Source of the DNA: Rhodococcus oryzae | GTDB taxonomy: Bacteria > Actinomycetota > Actinomycetes > Mycobacteriales > Mycobacteriaceae | Assembly: GCF_005049235.1 (NCBI RefSeq) | Contig: NZ_SUMD01000003.1 | Coordinates: 434,001-498,000 of the forward strand | Direction: 5' to 3' | Length of the DNA stretch: 64,000 bases | Shown: piece by piece, positions 52,055 through 60,871 of the stretch | Position numbering within the stretch: position 1 is the stretch's first letter | Layout: every line of letters begins with the position of its first letter | Program-made: the position numbers and the translations under genes | The notes under the pieces: model-generated | Seen by the model: only the letters and a program-made list of their open reading frames with translations | Told to the model about the DNA's origin: nothing | Database searches by the model: none

Positions 52055-52855
52055 ATGACGGTTCCCGAGACGAGCGCGCCCTACGTCCGCTCCGAGGTCG
52101 CGGGCGGGTTCGCCACCGTCACCCTGGACTCGCCGCACAACCGCAACGCGATCTCCTCGCGGTTGGTCGGCGAACTCCGGCAGGCGCTGGCGGACGCGGC
52201 GGCCGACGACTCGGTCCGCGCGGTGGTGCTCACCCACACCGGCGGCACCTTCTGCGCGGGCGCGGACCTGTCGGAGGCGGGCGGAGCATCGGATGCCGAC
52301 CCGGCGGAGCTGGCGGCGGGGCGCACGGCCCAGATGACCGGGCTGCTGCGGGAGTTCCTCGAACTGCCGAAGCCGATCGTCGCCCGCATCGACGGCCACG
52401 TCCGTGCCGGCGGCATGGGGCTGGTCGGCGCGTGCGACATCGCGATCGCCGGTCCGTCGAGCACCTTCGCGCTCACCGAGGCGCGGCTCGGGCTGGCGGC
52501 GTCGATCATCTCGCTCACGGTGCTGCCCAGGATGACCTCCCGAGCGGCGGGCCGGTACTTCCTGACCGGCGAGAAGTTCGGTCCGGTCGAGGCCGAACGC
52601 CTCGGCCTGATCACCATCGCGGCGGAGGACGCCTCGGTGACCGTCGCGGAGATCTGCGCGGAGCTCGCGCTGGCGTCCCCGCAGGGACTGGCCGAGTCGA
52701 AGCGGCTGACCACCGCGCGGATGCTCGCCGACTTCGACCGTTACGGTGAGGAGCTCGCCGCCCAGTCGGCGAGACTGTTCGGATCGCCGGAGGCCGTCGA
52801 GGGCATGACCGCCTTCTTCCAGCGCCGCCGGCCTGCCTGGGCACCGAGCGAATAG
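52055..52855 (+). CDS. enoyl-CoA hydratase/isomerase family protein (EchA7-like)
   Basis: A 266-residue crotonase-fold protein. The oxyanion region is THTGGTFCAGADLSEAGG and the core is GHVRAGGMGLVGACDIAIAG followed by FALTEARLGLAASI. Compared with rat hydratase, the second catalytic Glu (E164) is kept as TEARLG, but the first (E144) aligns with Gly in GGMGLVG. It may hydrate the carboxylated unsaturated intermediate, as AtuE/LiuC-type enzymes do. ATG at 52055 is 3 bases after the previous stop. Confidence 0.85.
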   Translation: MTVPETSAPYVRSEVAGGFATVTLDSPHNRNAISSRLVGELRQALADAAADDSVRAVVLTHTGGTFCAGADLSEAGGASDADPAELAAGRTAQMTGLLREFLELPKPIVARIDGHVRAGGMGLVGACDIAIAGPSSTFALTEARLGLAASIISLTVLPRMTSRAAGRYFLTGEKFGPVEAERLGLITIAAEDASVTVAEICAELALASPQGLAESKRLTTARMLADFDRYGEELAAQSARLFGSPEAVEGMTAFFQRRRPAWAPSE

Positions 52856-52888
52856 CAGGGACGTCGAGGAGTAAGTGGTGGCCGGATA

Positions 52889-52930
52889 CGACAGGACCCG
52901 CGCTCGAGGAGTCGAGCGCGGGTCCTGTCG
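52889..52930. terminator. operon terminator
   Basis: A perfect 19-bp stem (52889-52907 with 52912-52930) has a GGAG loop. It lies 34 bases after the hydratase and 18 bases after the end of the reverse-strand microprotein e. Confidence 0.93.
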
Positions 52931-52948
52931 GGTGTTACGAAAAGGCGA

Positions 52949-53077
52949 TCAGGCCTTGGGGTTGACGAGCCCGTCGACGGAACCGACGAGGGTGCCCAGT
53001 CCACCGGTGAGGTCGCCGATCGCGCCGGCGAAGGTGCTGATGGCGTCGAATGCGGAAGCGAATTCTGCAGAACCCAT
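52949..53077 (-). CDS. 42-residue microprotein, unknown (member e)
   Basis: A 42-residue protein beginning MGSAEFASAFDAISTFAGAI and ending VDGLVNPKA. It is a long amphipathic helix rich in Ala, Gly, Phe and Leu, with one Glu, three Asp and a single Lys near the end; no Cys, no Arg. ATG at 53077 follows AAGGAG. A TACGAA element preceded by GCCGG lies 61 bases upstream (53139-53144). Of the five members it most resembles in layout the 45-residue PorA of Corynebacterium, but homology is unproven. Confidence 0.72.
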   Translation of the reverse strand: MGSAEFASAFDAISTFAGAIGDLTGGLGTLVGSVDGLVNPKA

Positions 53078-53138
53078 GATGTGCTCCTTGGTTGTGTTCG
53101 GTGATTCTCATAGGGGCGCATCAGGTGCACCGGGAACC

Positions 53139-53148
53139 TTCGTACCGG
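53139..53148 (-). promoter_or_regulatory. promoter element of microprotein e
   Basis: Reverse-strand GCCGGTACGAA, with the TACGAA hexamer at 53139-53144, 61 bases before the ATG. It faces the tetR promoter region on the other strand. Confidence 0.4.
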
Positions 53149-53180
53149 CAGGTAACGGCTGAGGCAAGGCCTTTGTGGCG

Positions 53181-53211
53181 AAGATAACGTAAAGATAACG
53201 GGAATTTACAT
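53181..53211. promoter_or_regulatory. direct repeats at tetR/microprotein e divergent promoter
   Basis: AAGATAACG occurs at 53181-53189 and 53192-53200, one helical turn (11 bp) apart. GTAAA (53189-53193) and TTTAC (53205-53209) form an overlapping dyad. The site lies 20-50 bp before tetR and could be its autoregulatory operator. Confidence 0.5.
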
Positions 53212-53230
53212 TGGGGGCGGGAGGTGCCGA

Positions 53231-53857
53231 ATGCGTGAACCGCAGCAGGATCGAAGCCGGCTGACGCGGCAGCGGTTGCTCGAGGCGACCATCGATTGCC
53301 TGGCCGACCAGGGCTGGGCCGCGACCACGGTCGGTGTGGTCGCCAAGCGCGCGGGGGTCTCCCGCGGCGCCGCCCAGCACCATTTCCCGACGCGCGAGGA
53401 CCTGATCACGGCCGCGCTCGAGTTCATGTTCGACAGCCGGATGGAGGCCGCCCGACTGGAGGCCACCGGCCTGCCCGCCGGGCCGGGTCGCACCGAGGCG
53501 ATCGTCACCCGGCTCGTGGAGTACTACACCGGCACCCTGTTCAAGGCGGCCCTGCAGGTGTGGACCGCCGCCGCCTCGGATCCGGCACTGCGGGAGCGGG
53601 TGCTGCCGCTGGAGGAGAAGTTCGGCCGGGTCGCGCACCGGACGGCCGTCGCCATGCTCGGGGTGGAGGACGGCGACCTCATCGCGCACCGGTGGGTGCA
53701 GCTCACGCTCGACCTGGCGCGCGGGCTTGGCCTGGCCGATGTCCTCACCGACGACTCCAAACGGCGGGCCGAGCTGATCAAGCAGTGGGCCGCGGATCTC
53801 GATTCGGTCCTGCACCGCAGGCGGTCGGGGGACCCGGAGCCGGTGGCCCTGTTGTGA
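53231..53857 (+). CDS. TetR-family transcriptional regulator
   Basis: A 208-residue regulator. The N-terminal helix-turn-helix is RQRLLEATIDCLADQGWAATTVGVVAKRAGVSRGAAQHHFPTREDL in order (about 13-58), a classic TetR domain. The C-terminal ligand domain is helical. A TetR gene upstream of rpsL is also found in M. tuberculosis (Rv0681). Possible targets are its own promoter and, by proximity, the acyl-CoA operon ending at 52855; neither is shown. ATG at 53231 follows GGGAGG closely. Confidence 0.9.
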   Translation: MREPQQDRSRLTRQRLLEATIDCLADQGWAATTVGVVAKRAGVSRGAAQHHFPTREDLITAALEFMFDSRMEAARLEATGLPAGPGRTEAIVTRLVEYYTGTLFKAALQVWTAAASDPALRERVLPLEEKFGRVAHRTAVAMLGVEDGDLIAHRWVQLTLDLARGLGLADVLTDDSKRRAELIKQWAADLDSVLHRRRSGDPEPVALL

Positions 53858-53891
53858 CCCGGGGCGGGCCGTTACCACCGATCGACTCGCT

Positions 53892-53921
53892 TTGACCTGA
53901 AGGCGCGCCGCCGGGTATCGT
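53892..53921 (+). promoter_or_regulatory. str operon promoter
   Basis: TTGACC (53892-53897), an 18-base spacer and TATCGT (53916-53921) form a strong vegetative promoter about 230 bp before rpsL. The leader from about 53928 to 54157 contains no convincing gene. Confidence 0.75.
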
Positions 53922-54157
53922 TGTGGGTCGTGCCCGGCCTGCCCGGGTCGATTTGTGTGCCTAGCAAGGTAAGGCCGCGCGCGCGCTCTCCTCAGAGACG
54001 AGCATTCGGCTGCCTGTGTGGGGGTATGCGACACGCCCGACCTCGGGGTCGAGGGACGGGTGAGGAGCAGCGTTTTCTTGCTCCAACTGCTAGATCCCTA
54101 ATTACACAACGACCAGGCTTGCCCAGCGCAGGTCGGTCGACAGAAGAAAGCCGGTAT

Positions 54158-54532
54158 ATGCCAACCATCAACCAGCTGGTCCGAAAGGGGCGTCGCGACA
54201 AGGTCGCGAAGCTCAAGACCGCTGCCCTGAAGGGAAGCCCGCAGCGTCGTGGTGTGTGCACCCGCGTGTACACCACCACCCCGAAGAAGCCGAACTCCGC
54301 GCTCCGTAAGGTCGCGCGTGTCCGCCTGACCAGCTCGGTCGAGGTCACGGCGTACATCCCCGGTGAGGGCCACAACCTGCAGGAGCACTCGATGGTGCTC
54401 GTCCGTGGCGGTCGTGTGAAGGACCTCCCGGGTGTTCGCTACAAGATCATCCGCGGCTCCCTCGACACCCAGGGTGTCAAGGGTCGCAAGCAGGCACGCA
54501 GCCGCTACGGCGCCAAGAAGGAGAAGAGCTAA
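54158..54532 (+). CDS. rpsL: 30S ribosomal protein S12
   Basis: 124-residue decoding-centre protein. The conserved [12 protein letters not shown] and [13 protein letters not shown] loops place Lys43 and Lys88 at the positions whose mutation gives streptomycin resistance; both are wild type, so sensitivity is predicted. ATG at 54158 follows AGAAGAAAG. An in-frame upstream extension is rejected because it covers the promoter and leader. The stop overlaps the rpsG start (TAATG). Confidence 0.98.
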   Translation: MPTINQLVRKGRRDKVAKLKTAALKGSPQRRGVCTRVYTTTPKKPNSALRKVARVRLTSSVEVTAYIPGEGHNLQEHSMVLVRGGRVKDLPGVRYKIIRGSLDTQGVKGRKQARSRYGAKKEKS

Positions 54533-55002
54533 TGCCACGTAAGGGCCCCGCTCCCAAGCGCCCGCTGATCAACGACCCCGTTTACGGGTCGCCGCTGGTC
54601 ACGCAGCTCGTGAACAAGATCCTGCTGGACGGCAAGAAGTCCACCGCCGAGCGCATCGTCTACGAAGCCCTCGAGCAGGCGCGTGAGAAGACCGGCACCG
54701 ATCCGGTCGTCACCCTCAAGCGCGCGCTTGACAACGTCAAGCCCGCCCTCGAGGTGCGCAGCCGCCGTGTCGGTGGCGCCACCTACCAGGTGCCGGTCGA
54801 GGTTCGCCCCGGCCGCTCCACCACGCTGGCCCTTCGCTGGCTGGTGACCTTCTCCCGTGCACGTCGTGAGAAGACCATGGTCGAGCGTCTCGCCAACGAG
54901 CTCATGGATGCCAGCAATGGCCTCGGTGCAGCCGTGAAGCGTCGCGAGGACACCCACAAGATGGCTGAAGCCAACAAGGCGTTCGCGCACTACCGCTGGT
55001 GA
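54532..55002 (+). CDS. rpsG: 30S ribosomal protein S7
   Basis: 156-residue protein that organises the 3' domain of 16S rRNA near the exit site. It starts [19 protein letters not shown] and contains the RNA-binding [16 protein letters not shown] segment. ATG overlaps the rpsL stop by one base, so the two are coupled. In E. coli S7 represses the str operon at the S12-S7 junction; here the junction has no spacer for such a site. Confidence 0.98.
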   Translation: MPRKGPAPKRPLINDPVYGSPLVTQLVNKILLDGKKSTAERIVYEALEQAREKTGTDPVVTLKRALDNVKPALEVRSRRVGGATYQVPVEVRPGRSTTLALRWLVTFSRARREKTMVERLANELMDASNGLGAAVKRREDTHKMAEANKAFAHYRW

Positions 55003-55007
55003 TCTGG

Positions 55008-55040
55008 CGCCGGGGCGGCACTTAACGTGCCGCACCGGCG
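55008..55040 (+). other. hairpin between rpsG and fusA
   Basis: CGCCGG/CCGGCG (55008-55013 with 55035-55040) and GCGGCAC/GTGCCGC (55015-55021 with 55027-55033) stack around a TTAAC loop, with one G-A mismatch. No T tract follows. It may process or partially end the rpsLG transcript before fusA. Confidence 0.6.
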
Positions 55041-55136
55041 TTGCCACTATGTGTCGGTTCCTCACGGGCCGGCTGACAACACAAAAAGACGTGGTCCGCG
55101 AAGGACCGACACGAGCTACGAGCGGGGAAGAATCCT

Positions 55137-57239
55137 GTGGCACAGGAAGTGCTGACCGACCTGAACAAGGTCCGCAACATCGGCATCATGGCGCACATCG
55201 ATGCCGGCAAGACCACCACCACCGAGCGCATCCTGTTCTACACCGGTGTCAACTACAAGATCGGTGAGACGCACGACGGTGCGTCGACGACGGACTGGAT
55301 GGAGCAGGAGAAGGAACGCGGCATCACGATCACGTCTGCCGCCGTGACCTGCTTCTGGAACAACAACCAGATCAACATCATCGACACCCCGGGCCACGTC
55401 GACTTCACGGTCGAGGTCGAGCGCTCGCTGCGCGTGCTCGATGGCGCCGTCGCCGTCTTCGACGGCAAGGAGGGCGTCGAGCCCCAGTCCGAGCAGGTCT
55501 GGCGTCAGGCCGCCAAGTACGACGTTCCGCGCATCTGTTTCGTCAACAAGATGGACAAGATGGGCGCGGACTTCTACTTCACGGTCCAGACCATCATCGA
55601 CCGTCTCGGCGCGAAGCCGCTGGTCATCCAGCTGCCGATCGGTGCCGAGGACGACTTCGACGGCGTCGTCGACCTGGTCGAGATGCGGGCCCTCACCTGG
55701 CGCGGCGTTGTGCCGACCGGTGCCCCTGTGACCATCGAGGAGATCCCCGCGGATCTCGTCGAGAAGGCCAACGAGTACCGCACCAAGCTGCTCGAGACGG
55801 TCGCCGAGACCGACGACGCGCTCATGGAGAAGTACTTCGGCGGTGAGGAGCTCACGGTCGAGGAGATCAAGGGCGCCATCCGCAAGCTGACGGTCAACTC
55901 CGAGATCTACCCGGTTCTCTGTGGCTCCGCGTTCAAGAACAAGGGTGTTCAGCCCATGCTCGACGCGGTCATCGACTACCTGCCGACCCCGCTGGACATC
56001 GGCGAGGTCGAGGGTCACGTCCTCAACAAAGAGGACGAGATCATCACGCGTAAGCCGAGCAAGGACGAGCCGTTCTCGGCGCTGGCCTTCAAGATCGCGT
56101 CGCACCCGTTCTTCGGCAAGCTGACCTTCGTGCGCGTCTACTCGGGTCGTCTCGATCCGGGCCAGCAGGTGCTCAACGCCACCAAGGGCAAGAAGGAGCG
56201 CATCGGAAAGCTCTTCCAGATGCACGCCAACAAGGAGAACCCGGTCGACGAGGCCGTCGCAGGCCACATCTACGCGATGATCGGTCTGAAGGACACCACC
56301 ACCGGTGACACCCTCTGCGATCAGGCCGACCCGATCGTGCTCGAGTCCATGAGCTTCCCGGACCCGGTCATCCAGGTCTCGATCGAGCCCAAGACCAAGT
56401 CCGACCAGGAGAAGCTGGGCACCGCGATCCAGAAGCTGGCCGAAGAGGACCCGACCTTCTCCGTCGAGCTCGACGAGGAGACCGGCCAGACCGTCATCGG
56501 CGGCATGGGCGAGCTCCACCTCGACATCCTCGTCGACCGCATGCGTCGCGAGTTCAAGGTCGAGGCCAACGTCGGCAAGCCGCAGGTCGCGTACCGCGAG
56601 ACCATCACCAAGACGGTCGACAAGCACGAGTTCACCCACAAGAAGCAGACCGGTGGTTCGGGTCAGTTCGCCAAGGTGATCATCGCGCTCGAGCCGTTCA
56701 TCGGCGAAGAAGGCGAGCCCTACACCTTCGAGAACAAGGTCTCCGGTGGCCGCGTTCCGCGTGAGTACATCCCCTCCGTCGACCACGGTGCGCGCGACGC
56801 CATGCAGTACGGCGTGCTCGCCGGCTACCCGCTGGTGAACCTCAAGCTGACGCTGCTCGACGGTGCATACCACGACGTCGACTCGTCCGAAATGGCCTTC
56901 AAGGTTGCCGGTTCGCAGGCACTGAAGGAAGCCGCCCGCAAGGCCGGTCCGGTCATCCTCGAGCCGCTCATGGCTGTCGAGGTGACCACGCCCGAGGAGT
57001 ACATGGGCGACGTGATCGGCGACCTCAACTCCCGCCGTGGCCAGATCCAGGCCATGGAGGAACGCAGTGGTGCCCGTGTCGTGAAGGCGCTGGTTCCGCT
57101 CTCGGAGATGTTCGGCTACATCGGAGACCTTCGGTCGAAGACCCAGGGTCGGGCGAACTTCTCCATGGTGTTTGATTCCTACGCAGAGGTTCCCGCGAAC
57201 GTCTCGAAGGAAATCATCGCCAAGGCGACCGGCGAGTAA
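55137..57239 (+). CDS. fusA: elongation factor G
   Basis: 700-residue translocase GTPase. GTP motifs: [13 protein letters not shown] (about 19-31), switch [16 protein letters not shown], and NKMD. Domains II-V follow, including [15 protein letters not shown] and the C-terminal [23 protein letters not shown] at 55137 follows GGGGAAG with a somewhat long spacing. It lies 134 bases after rpsG, with a hairpin between, and upstream of tuf in the standard order. Confidence 0.98.
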   Translation: MAQEVLTDLNKVRNIGIMAHIDAGKTTTTERILFYTGVNYKIGETHDGASTTDWMEQEKERGITITSAAVTCFWNNNQINIIDTPGHVDFTVEVERSLRVLDGAVAVFDGKEGVEPQSEQVWRQAAKYDVPRICFVNKMDKMGADFYFTVQTIIDRLGAKPLVIQLPIGAEDDFDGVVDLVEMRALTWRGVVPTGAPVTIEEIPADLVEKANEYRTKLLETVAETDDALMEKYFGGEELTVEEIKGAIRKLTVNSEIYPVLCGSAFKNKGVQPMLDAVIDYLPTPLDIGEVEGHVLNKEDEIITRKPSKDEPFSALAFKIASHPFFGKLTFVRVYSGRLDPGQQVLNATKGKKERIGKLFQMHANKENPVDEAVAGHIYAMIGLKDTTTGDTLCDQADPIVLESMSFPDPVIQVSIEPKTKSDQEKLGTAIQKLAEEDPTFSVELDEETGQTVIGGMGELHLDILVDRMRREFKVEANVGKPQVAYRETITKTVDKHEFTHKKQTGGSGQFAKVIIALEPFIGEEGEPYTFENKVSGGRVPREYIPSVDHGARDAMQYGVLAGYPLVNLKLTLLDGAYHDVDSSEMAFKVAGSQALKEAARKAGPVILEPLMAVEVTTPEEYMGDVIGDLNSRRGQIQAMEERSGARVVKALVPLSEMFGYIGDLRSKTQGRANFSMVFDSYAEVPANVSKEIIAKATGE

Positions 57240-57289
57240 CACCAGCTGGGAGCACGACCGCTGGCGAGTTTCACCAGCTGAGCACGACC
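57240..57289 (+). repeat. imperfect direct repeat upstream of tuf
   Basis: The block from 57240 to 57259 (CACCAGCTGGGAGCACGACC) recurs at 57272-57289, with two bases missing, as CACCAGCTGAGCACGACC. The copies are 32 bases apart and fill most of the fusA-tuf spacer. This could be a duplicated regulatory element or a remnant of local duplication. Confidence 0.7.
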
Positions 57290-57346
57290 AAGTAATAACC
57301 AACCGCACTGCTGCATAGCGCAAGCACGAATACAGGAGGCCATCAA

Positions 57347-58540
57347 GTGGCGAAGGCGAAGTTCGAGCGGACGAAGCCGCACGTCAACATCGGGACCATC
57401 GGTCACGTTGACCACGGCAAGACCACGCTGACGGCGGCGATCACCAAGGTCCTGCACGACAAGTTCCCGGACCTGAACGAGGCCTCGGCCTTCGATCAGA
57501 TCGACAAGGCGCCGGAGGAGAAGGCTCGTGGTATCACGATCAACATCTCCCACGTCGAGTACCAGACGGAGAAGCGCCACTACGCGCACGTCGACGCCCC
57601 GGGCCACGCGGACTACATCAAGAACATGATCACGGGTGCGGCGCAGATGGACGGCGCCATCCTCGTGGTTGCGGCCACCGATGGCCCGATGCCGCAGACC
57701 CGCGAGCACGTGCTGCTCGCCCGCCAGGTTGGTGTTCCCTACATCCTGGTCGCGCTCAACAAGTCCGACATGGTCGACGACGAGGAAATCCTCGAGCTCG
57801 TCGAGATGGAGGTCCGCGAGCTGCTGTCGTCGCAGGAGTTCGACGGCGACAACGCGCCCGTCGTGAAGGTCTCGGCGCTCAAGGCGCTCGAGGGCGACGC
57901 CAAGTGGGGCGAGAGCGTTCTCGAGCTCATGCAGGCTGTCGACGACTCGATCCCGGACCCCGTCCGTGAGACCGACAAGCCGTTCCTCATGCCCGTCGAG
58001 GACGTCTTCACGATCACCGGTCGTGGCACCGTCGTCACCGGTCGTATCGAGCGTGGCGTGGTCAACGTCAACGAAGAGGTCGAGATCGTCGGCATCAAGG
58101 AGACGGTCACCAAGACCACCGTCACCGGCATCGAGATGTTCCGCAAGCTGCTCGACTCCGGCCAGGCGGGCGACAACGTCGGTCTGCTGGTTCGTGGCAT
58201 CAAGCGTGAAGATGTCGAGCGTGGCCAGGTCGTCGTGAAGCCGGGCACCACCACCCCGCACACCGAGTTCGAGGGCAACGCCTACATCCTGTCCAAGGAC
58301 GAGGGCGGCCGTCACACGCCGTTCTTCAACAACTACCGCCCGCAGTTCTACTTCCGTACCACGGACGTTACGGGCGTCGTGACCCTGCCCGAGGGCACCG
58401 AGATGGTCATGCCCGGTGACAACACCGAGATGTCCGTCAAGCTGATCCAGCCGGTCGCCATGGACGAGGGCCTGCGGTTCGCCATCCGTGAGGGTGGCCG
58501 CACCGTCGGCGCCGGTCGCGTCACCAAGATCAACAAGTGA
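57347..58540 (+). CDS. tuf: elongation factor Tu
   Basis: 397-residue GTPase that delivers aminoacyl-tRNA. GTP motifs are [14 protein letters not shown] (about 19-32), [12 protein letters not shown] and NKSD. The C-terminal domains include the kirromycin region [25 protein letters not shown] at 57347 follows AGGAGG (57334-57339). It is last in the str operon and followed by a strong terminator. Confidence 0.98.
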   Translation: MAKAKFERTKPHVNIGTIGHVDHGKTTLTAAITKVLHDKFPDLNEASAFDQIDKAPEEKARGITINISHVEYQTEKRHYAHVDAPGHADYIKNMITGAAQMDGAILVVAATDGPMPQTREHVLLARQVGVPYILVALNKSDMVDDEEILELVEMEVRELLSSQEFDGDNAPVVKVSALKALEGDAKWGESVLELMQAVDDSIPDPVRETDKPFLMPVEDVFTITGRGTVVTGRIERGVVNVNEEVEIVGIKETVTKTTVTGIEMFRKLLDSGQAGDNVGLLVRGIKREDVERGQVVVKPGTTTPHTEFEGNAYILSKDEGGRHTPFFNNYRPQFYFRTTDVTGVVTLPEGTEMVMPGDNTEMSVKLIQPVAMDEGLRFAIREGGRTVGAGRVTKINK

Positions 58541-58573
58541 TCTAGCATCACCAGATGATCTAGCAGTACCAAA

Positions 58574-58615
58574 GCCGAATGGCGCTCACTCCCTCGGGAG
58601 TGGGCGCCATTCGGC
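58574..58615 (+). terminator. tuf terminator
   Basis: A stem of up to 20 bp (58574-58593 with 58596-58615, one G-U pair) is followed by GTTTC. The two-base loop implies the innermost pairs stay open. The remaining gap to 58844 contains no gene I can support; a 27-codon frame from 58706 has no good ribosome site. Confidence 0.93.
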
Positions 58616-58844
58616 GTTTCTGGGGGACATCGCCGGGCCGAGGGGGCGGTTGTCGTTGCCCGGATGCGCACGACGACCCGAGAACCTCCCCCTGGGACAG
58701 GCAGGATGGCAGAGCTCAGAGGACTGATGCACCATCGATGTGCGGTGTCACGGTGCCTGAACGAGTATCCGGTTCTCGGCAGGACCTAGGCACGTTTCGT
58801 CTCGTCCAGCGCTGTTGTCCCACCCTGGTGCCCGCCGCAACGGG

Positions 58845-59408
58845 TCAGCCCGGTAGATCGGCCCGGTCGAGGTGCAGCAGCACCTGCGTGGCGACGGGGG
58901 CATCGGGCAGGGCCGCGGCCATGGACCTGGCCAGGGATTCGGCGTCGCGGGTGAACTCGGCGATATCGACCGCGGGGTCGGCGATCACCGTCACCCGCAG
59001 GGTAAGCAGACCGCGATCATCCACGGCGGCGGACCGCACGGAGCGGACCCCCTCCAGCGTGGACAGCTCCGAGGCCAGCCCGACCGCCATCGGTCCGAGG
59101 TCGACCGACAGGTCGGAGTCGCCGAGGACGTCCCCGATCTGCACTGTCGAGGTCCGGCCGCGCCGGAGGTTGATCAGCAGCAGCGCCACCCCGGCCACGA
59201 GGCTGGCGACGCAGGCGACGCCGAGCAGCGTCGGCCACCAGTCCCTGGTCGGGATCGCCGCGTACTCGGCCCTGTCGAATCGTCGCCAGAACTCCTGGGA
59301 CACATCGAGGTCCATGTTCCAGGTCAGGGCCAGTGCGCCCGCCGTCACCAGGGCGAGGCCTACGCCGAGAGCGATCGACCGGTCGATGACCGACGTGCGG
59401 CGCCTCAC
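58845..59408 (-). CDS. membrane protein of Asp23 cluster (AmaP-like)
   Basis: A 187-residue protein with two hydrophobic segments (about 12-30 and 60-79) and a cytosolic C-terminal domain resembling the small alpha/beta domain of alkaline-shock anchor proteins (LRVTVIADPAVDIAEF). GTG at 59408 overlaps the preceding gene's stop (GTGA). It ends the reverse-strand Asp23 cluster. A role anchoring Asp23 to the membrane is inferred from position and layout. Confidence 0.7.
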   Translation of the reverse strand: MRRRTSVIDRSIALGVGLALVTAGALALTWNMDLDVSQEFWRRFDRAEYAAIPTRDWWPTLLGVACVASLVAGVALLLINLRRGRTSTVQIGDVLGDSDLSVDLGPMAVGLASELSTLEGVRSVRSAAVDDRGLLTLRVTVIADPAVDIAEFTRDAESLARSMAAALPDAPVATQVLLHLDRADLPG

Positions 59409-60388
59409 CCGCGCACCTTGCCGATCCGGACGCGCAGCGGTCGGGGCGTGGCGAGCGTGGCCAGCCCCGGCTCCACCGCATCGCGCACGGCCGATTCGAG
59501 CGCGGGGGCCGCCACCTCACCGTCGGGGGAGACACGGACGGTTGTCCGCTTGCCGTCGACGATGGTCTGCACCGACCGGACACCCGCCACGGTGCGTGCC
59601 TGCGCGCTGCACATCCTCGCCACATCGGTTGGACGCACCCACACCACCGCAGATCCCGCGTCGCCGAGCGGCAGATGGGTACGGATCCGCGGCTTGACCG
59701 CCACGAAGATCAGCACCAGGCCGGCGAACACGGCCGCGGCCGCTGCAGGCACCATCCACGGCTCCCAGTGCTGGCGTGCGGACCACTCGATCGAATTGCG
59801 CAGCCACGCGGCGGGAGCGATGACCTCGTGCGCGATCAGGAACTCGCGTCCGGTCAGCACCGCGAGCACCAGCAGGGCGCAGGCGAAGAGCAGCGCGACC
59901 GGGGCTGCCGCGGGCCGGGTGATCGGTGCCCGCGACGGGACCAGGGCGGCGCCGGGCGCCGCGAACTGCTGACTGTCGACCTCGGCCCCCTCCGGTGCCG
60001 CGGTTGGCACCGCCGCGGCGACGACGACGTGCAGCTGGTCCATGGGCAGGCCGCTGAGGGCCGCGATTCGATCGCCCACCTCGCGGTGTACCTCGCGGGA
60101 GAGCAGGGCGATCGGGCACGGCCATGCGACCGCGATGTACAGCGTGACGGCCACCGACTCGGTGCCCATCGACACCTCGGCTCGCGGCAGGTCGCGGCCG
60201 GTGAGCCGGGACAGGCCGCCGCGCTGGCGGACCACGCCCGGTACCTGGAGGGCGGCCGCCACCGCGATCCGTGAAACCGCTCGATCCTTGATGATCAGCT
60301 GGCCCCTGGTGCTGCGCTCCTCGTCCAGGTCGGCGTCCGCGGTGAGTTGCCGGGTCGCTCCGCCCGCCTCGCTCGTGTCGTCAGCCAC
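59405..60388 (-). CDS. DUF6286-type membrane protein with Asp23-like domain
   Basis: A 327-residue protein. The N-terminal half (about 25-125) is Asp23-like: RGQLIIKDRAVSRIAVAAAL and VHREVGDRIAALSGLPMDQLHVVV. Two membrane spans (about 160-180 and 210-230) follow, then a C-terminal domain ending PLRVRIGKVRG that matches the DUF6286 type. GTG at 60388 overlaps the upstream small gene by 8 bases. It probably belongs to an envelope-stress complex. Confidence 0.72.
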   Translation of the reverse strand: MADDTSEAGGATRQLTADADLDEERSTRGQLIIKDRAVSRIAVAAALQVPGVVRQRGGLSRLTGRDLPRAEVSMGTESVAVTLYIAVAWPCPIALLSREVHREVGDRIAALSGLPMDQLHVVVAAAVPTAAPEGAEVDSQQFAAPGAALVPSRAPITRPAAAPVALLFACALLVLAVLTGREFLIAHEVIAPAAWLRNSIEWSARQHWEPWMVPAAAAAVFAGLVLIFVAVKPRIRTHLPLGDAGSAVVWVRPTDVARMCSAQARTVAGVRSVQTIVDGKRTTVRVSPDGEVAAPALESAVRDAVEPGLATLATPRPLRVRIGKVRG

Positions 60389-60560
60389 GGCCCCGGCTCC
60401 GCAACAGCGCGCCCAGATCGACGTGCCCGTCACGGTGGGCCCCGATGGCCATACCGAAGCCGCCCAACAGTACGGCGAACACGAAACCGCTGAAACCACC
60501 GAGGATTACGGCGATCGCCAGCAGCAGACCGGCGATCAGACCGACGACTGTGCTGTTCAT
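60381..60560 (-). CDS. small membrane protein, DUF2273-like
   Basis: A 59-residue protein beginning MNSTVVGLIAGLLLAIAVI. Two hydrophobic helices (about 4-22 and 25-42) are followed by a basic tail ending LRSRGRG. DUF2273 proteins commonly sit in Asp23/AmaP clusters; this matches in size and layout. The start ATG at 60560 overlaps the upstream stop (ATGA), and the stop overlaps the next start. Its function in the complex is unknown. Confidence 0.75.
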   Translation of the reverse strand: MNSTVVGLIAGLLLAIAVILGGFSGFVFAVLLGGFGMAIGAHRDGHVDLGALLRSRGRG

Positions 60561-60871
60561 GGCGCTGTCCTCTCCGTGAGTACGTCTTCGACCGTGACAT
60601 CGACCGGGACGTCGAGCATCGGGACGAGTGCCGCGCGGACCCGCTCCGCGGTCTCGATGACGTGCGCCGGATAGCGCACGCTGATGTGGATGGCGCAGGA
60701 GTCGTCGCCGAGCGCGACACCGAGCACCCGCCGGCCCGGCAGGTACGTCGCGACCTCGCCGAACATGCCGCCGTGCAGCCCGGCGACCCCCGGTACCGCG
60801 AGTACCGCGTTCGCGATCAGCTCGGCGGGCTCCGTCTCCGGGTCGCCGTGCAGAATCGACCGCTCTGTCAC
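60557..60871 (-). CDS. small Asp23-cluster protein
   Basis: A 104-residue protein with a DUF-like alpha/beta pattern: LIANAVLAVPGVAGLHGGMFGEVA, then CAIHISVRYPAHVIETAERVRAAL and VTVEDVLTER at the end. This looks like a shortened Asp23/Gls24-type domain without the usual N-terminus. GTG at 60871 overlaps the Asp23 stop (GTGA). It is conserved in position in actinobacterial Asp23 clusters as far as I recall; its role is not known. Confidence 0.65.
   Translation of the reverse strand: MTERSILHGDPETEPAELIANAVLAVPGVAGLHGGMFGEVATYLPGRRVLGVALGDDSCAIHISVRYPAHVIETAERVRAALVPMLDVPVDVTVEDVLTERTAP

Noticed and set aside
53181-53200. AAGATAACG pair as the start of a CRISPR or longer repeat array
   Set aside because: Only two copies exist with an 11-base period and no spacers; it is a promoter-size element.
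58706-58789. 27-codon frame after tuf
   Set aside because: The ribosome site is weak, and its Cys/Arg-containing product is unlike the microprotein set.
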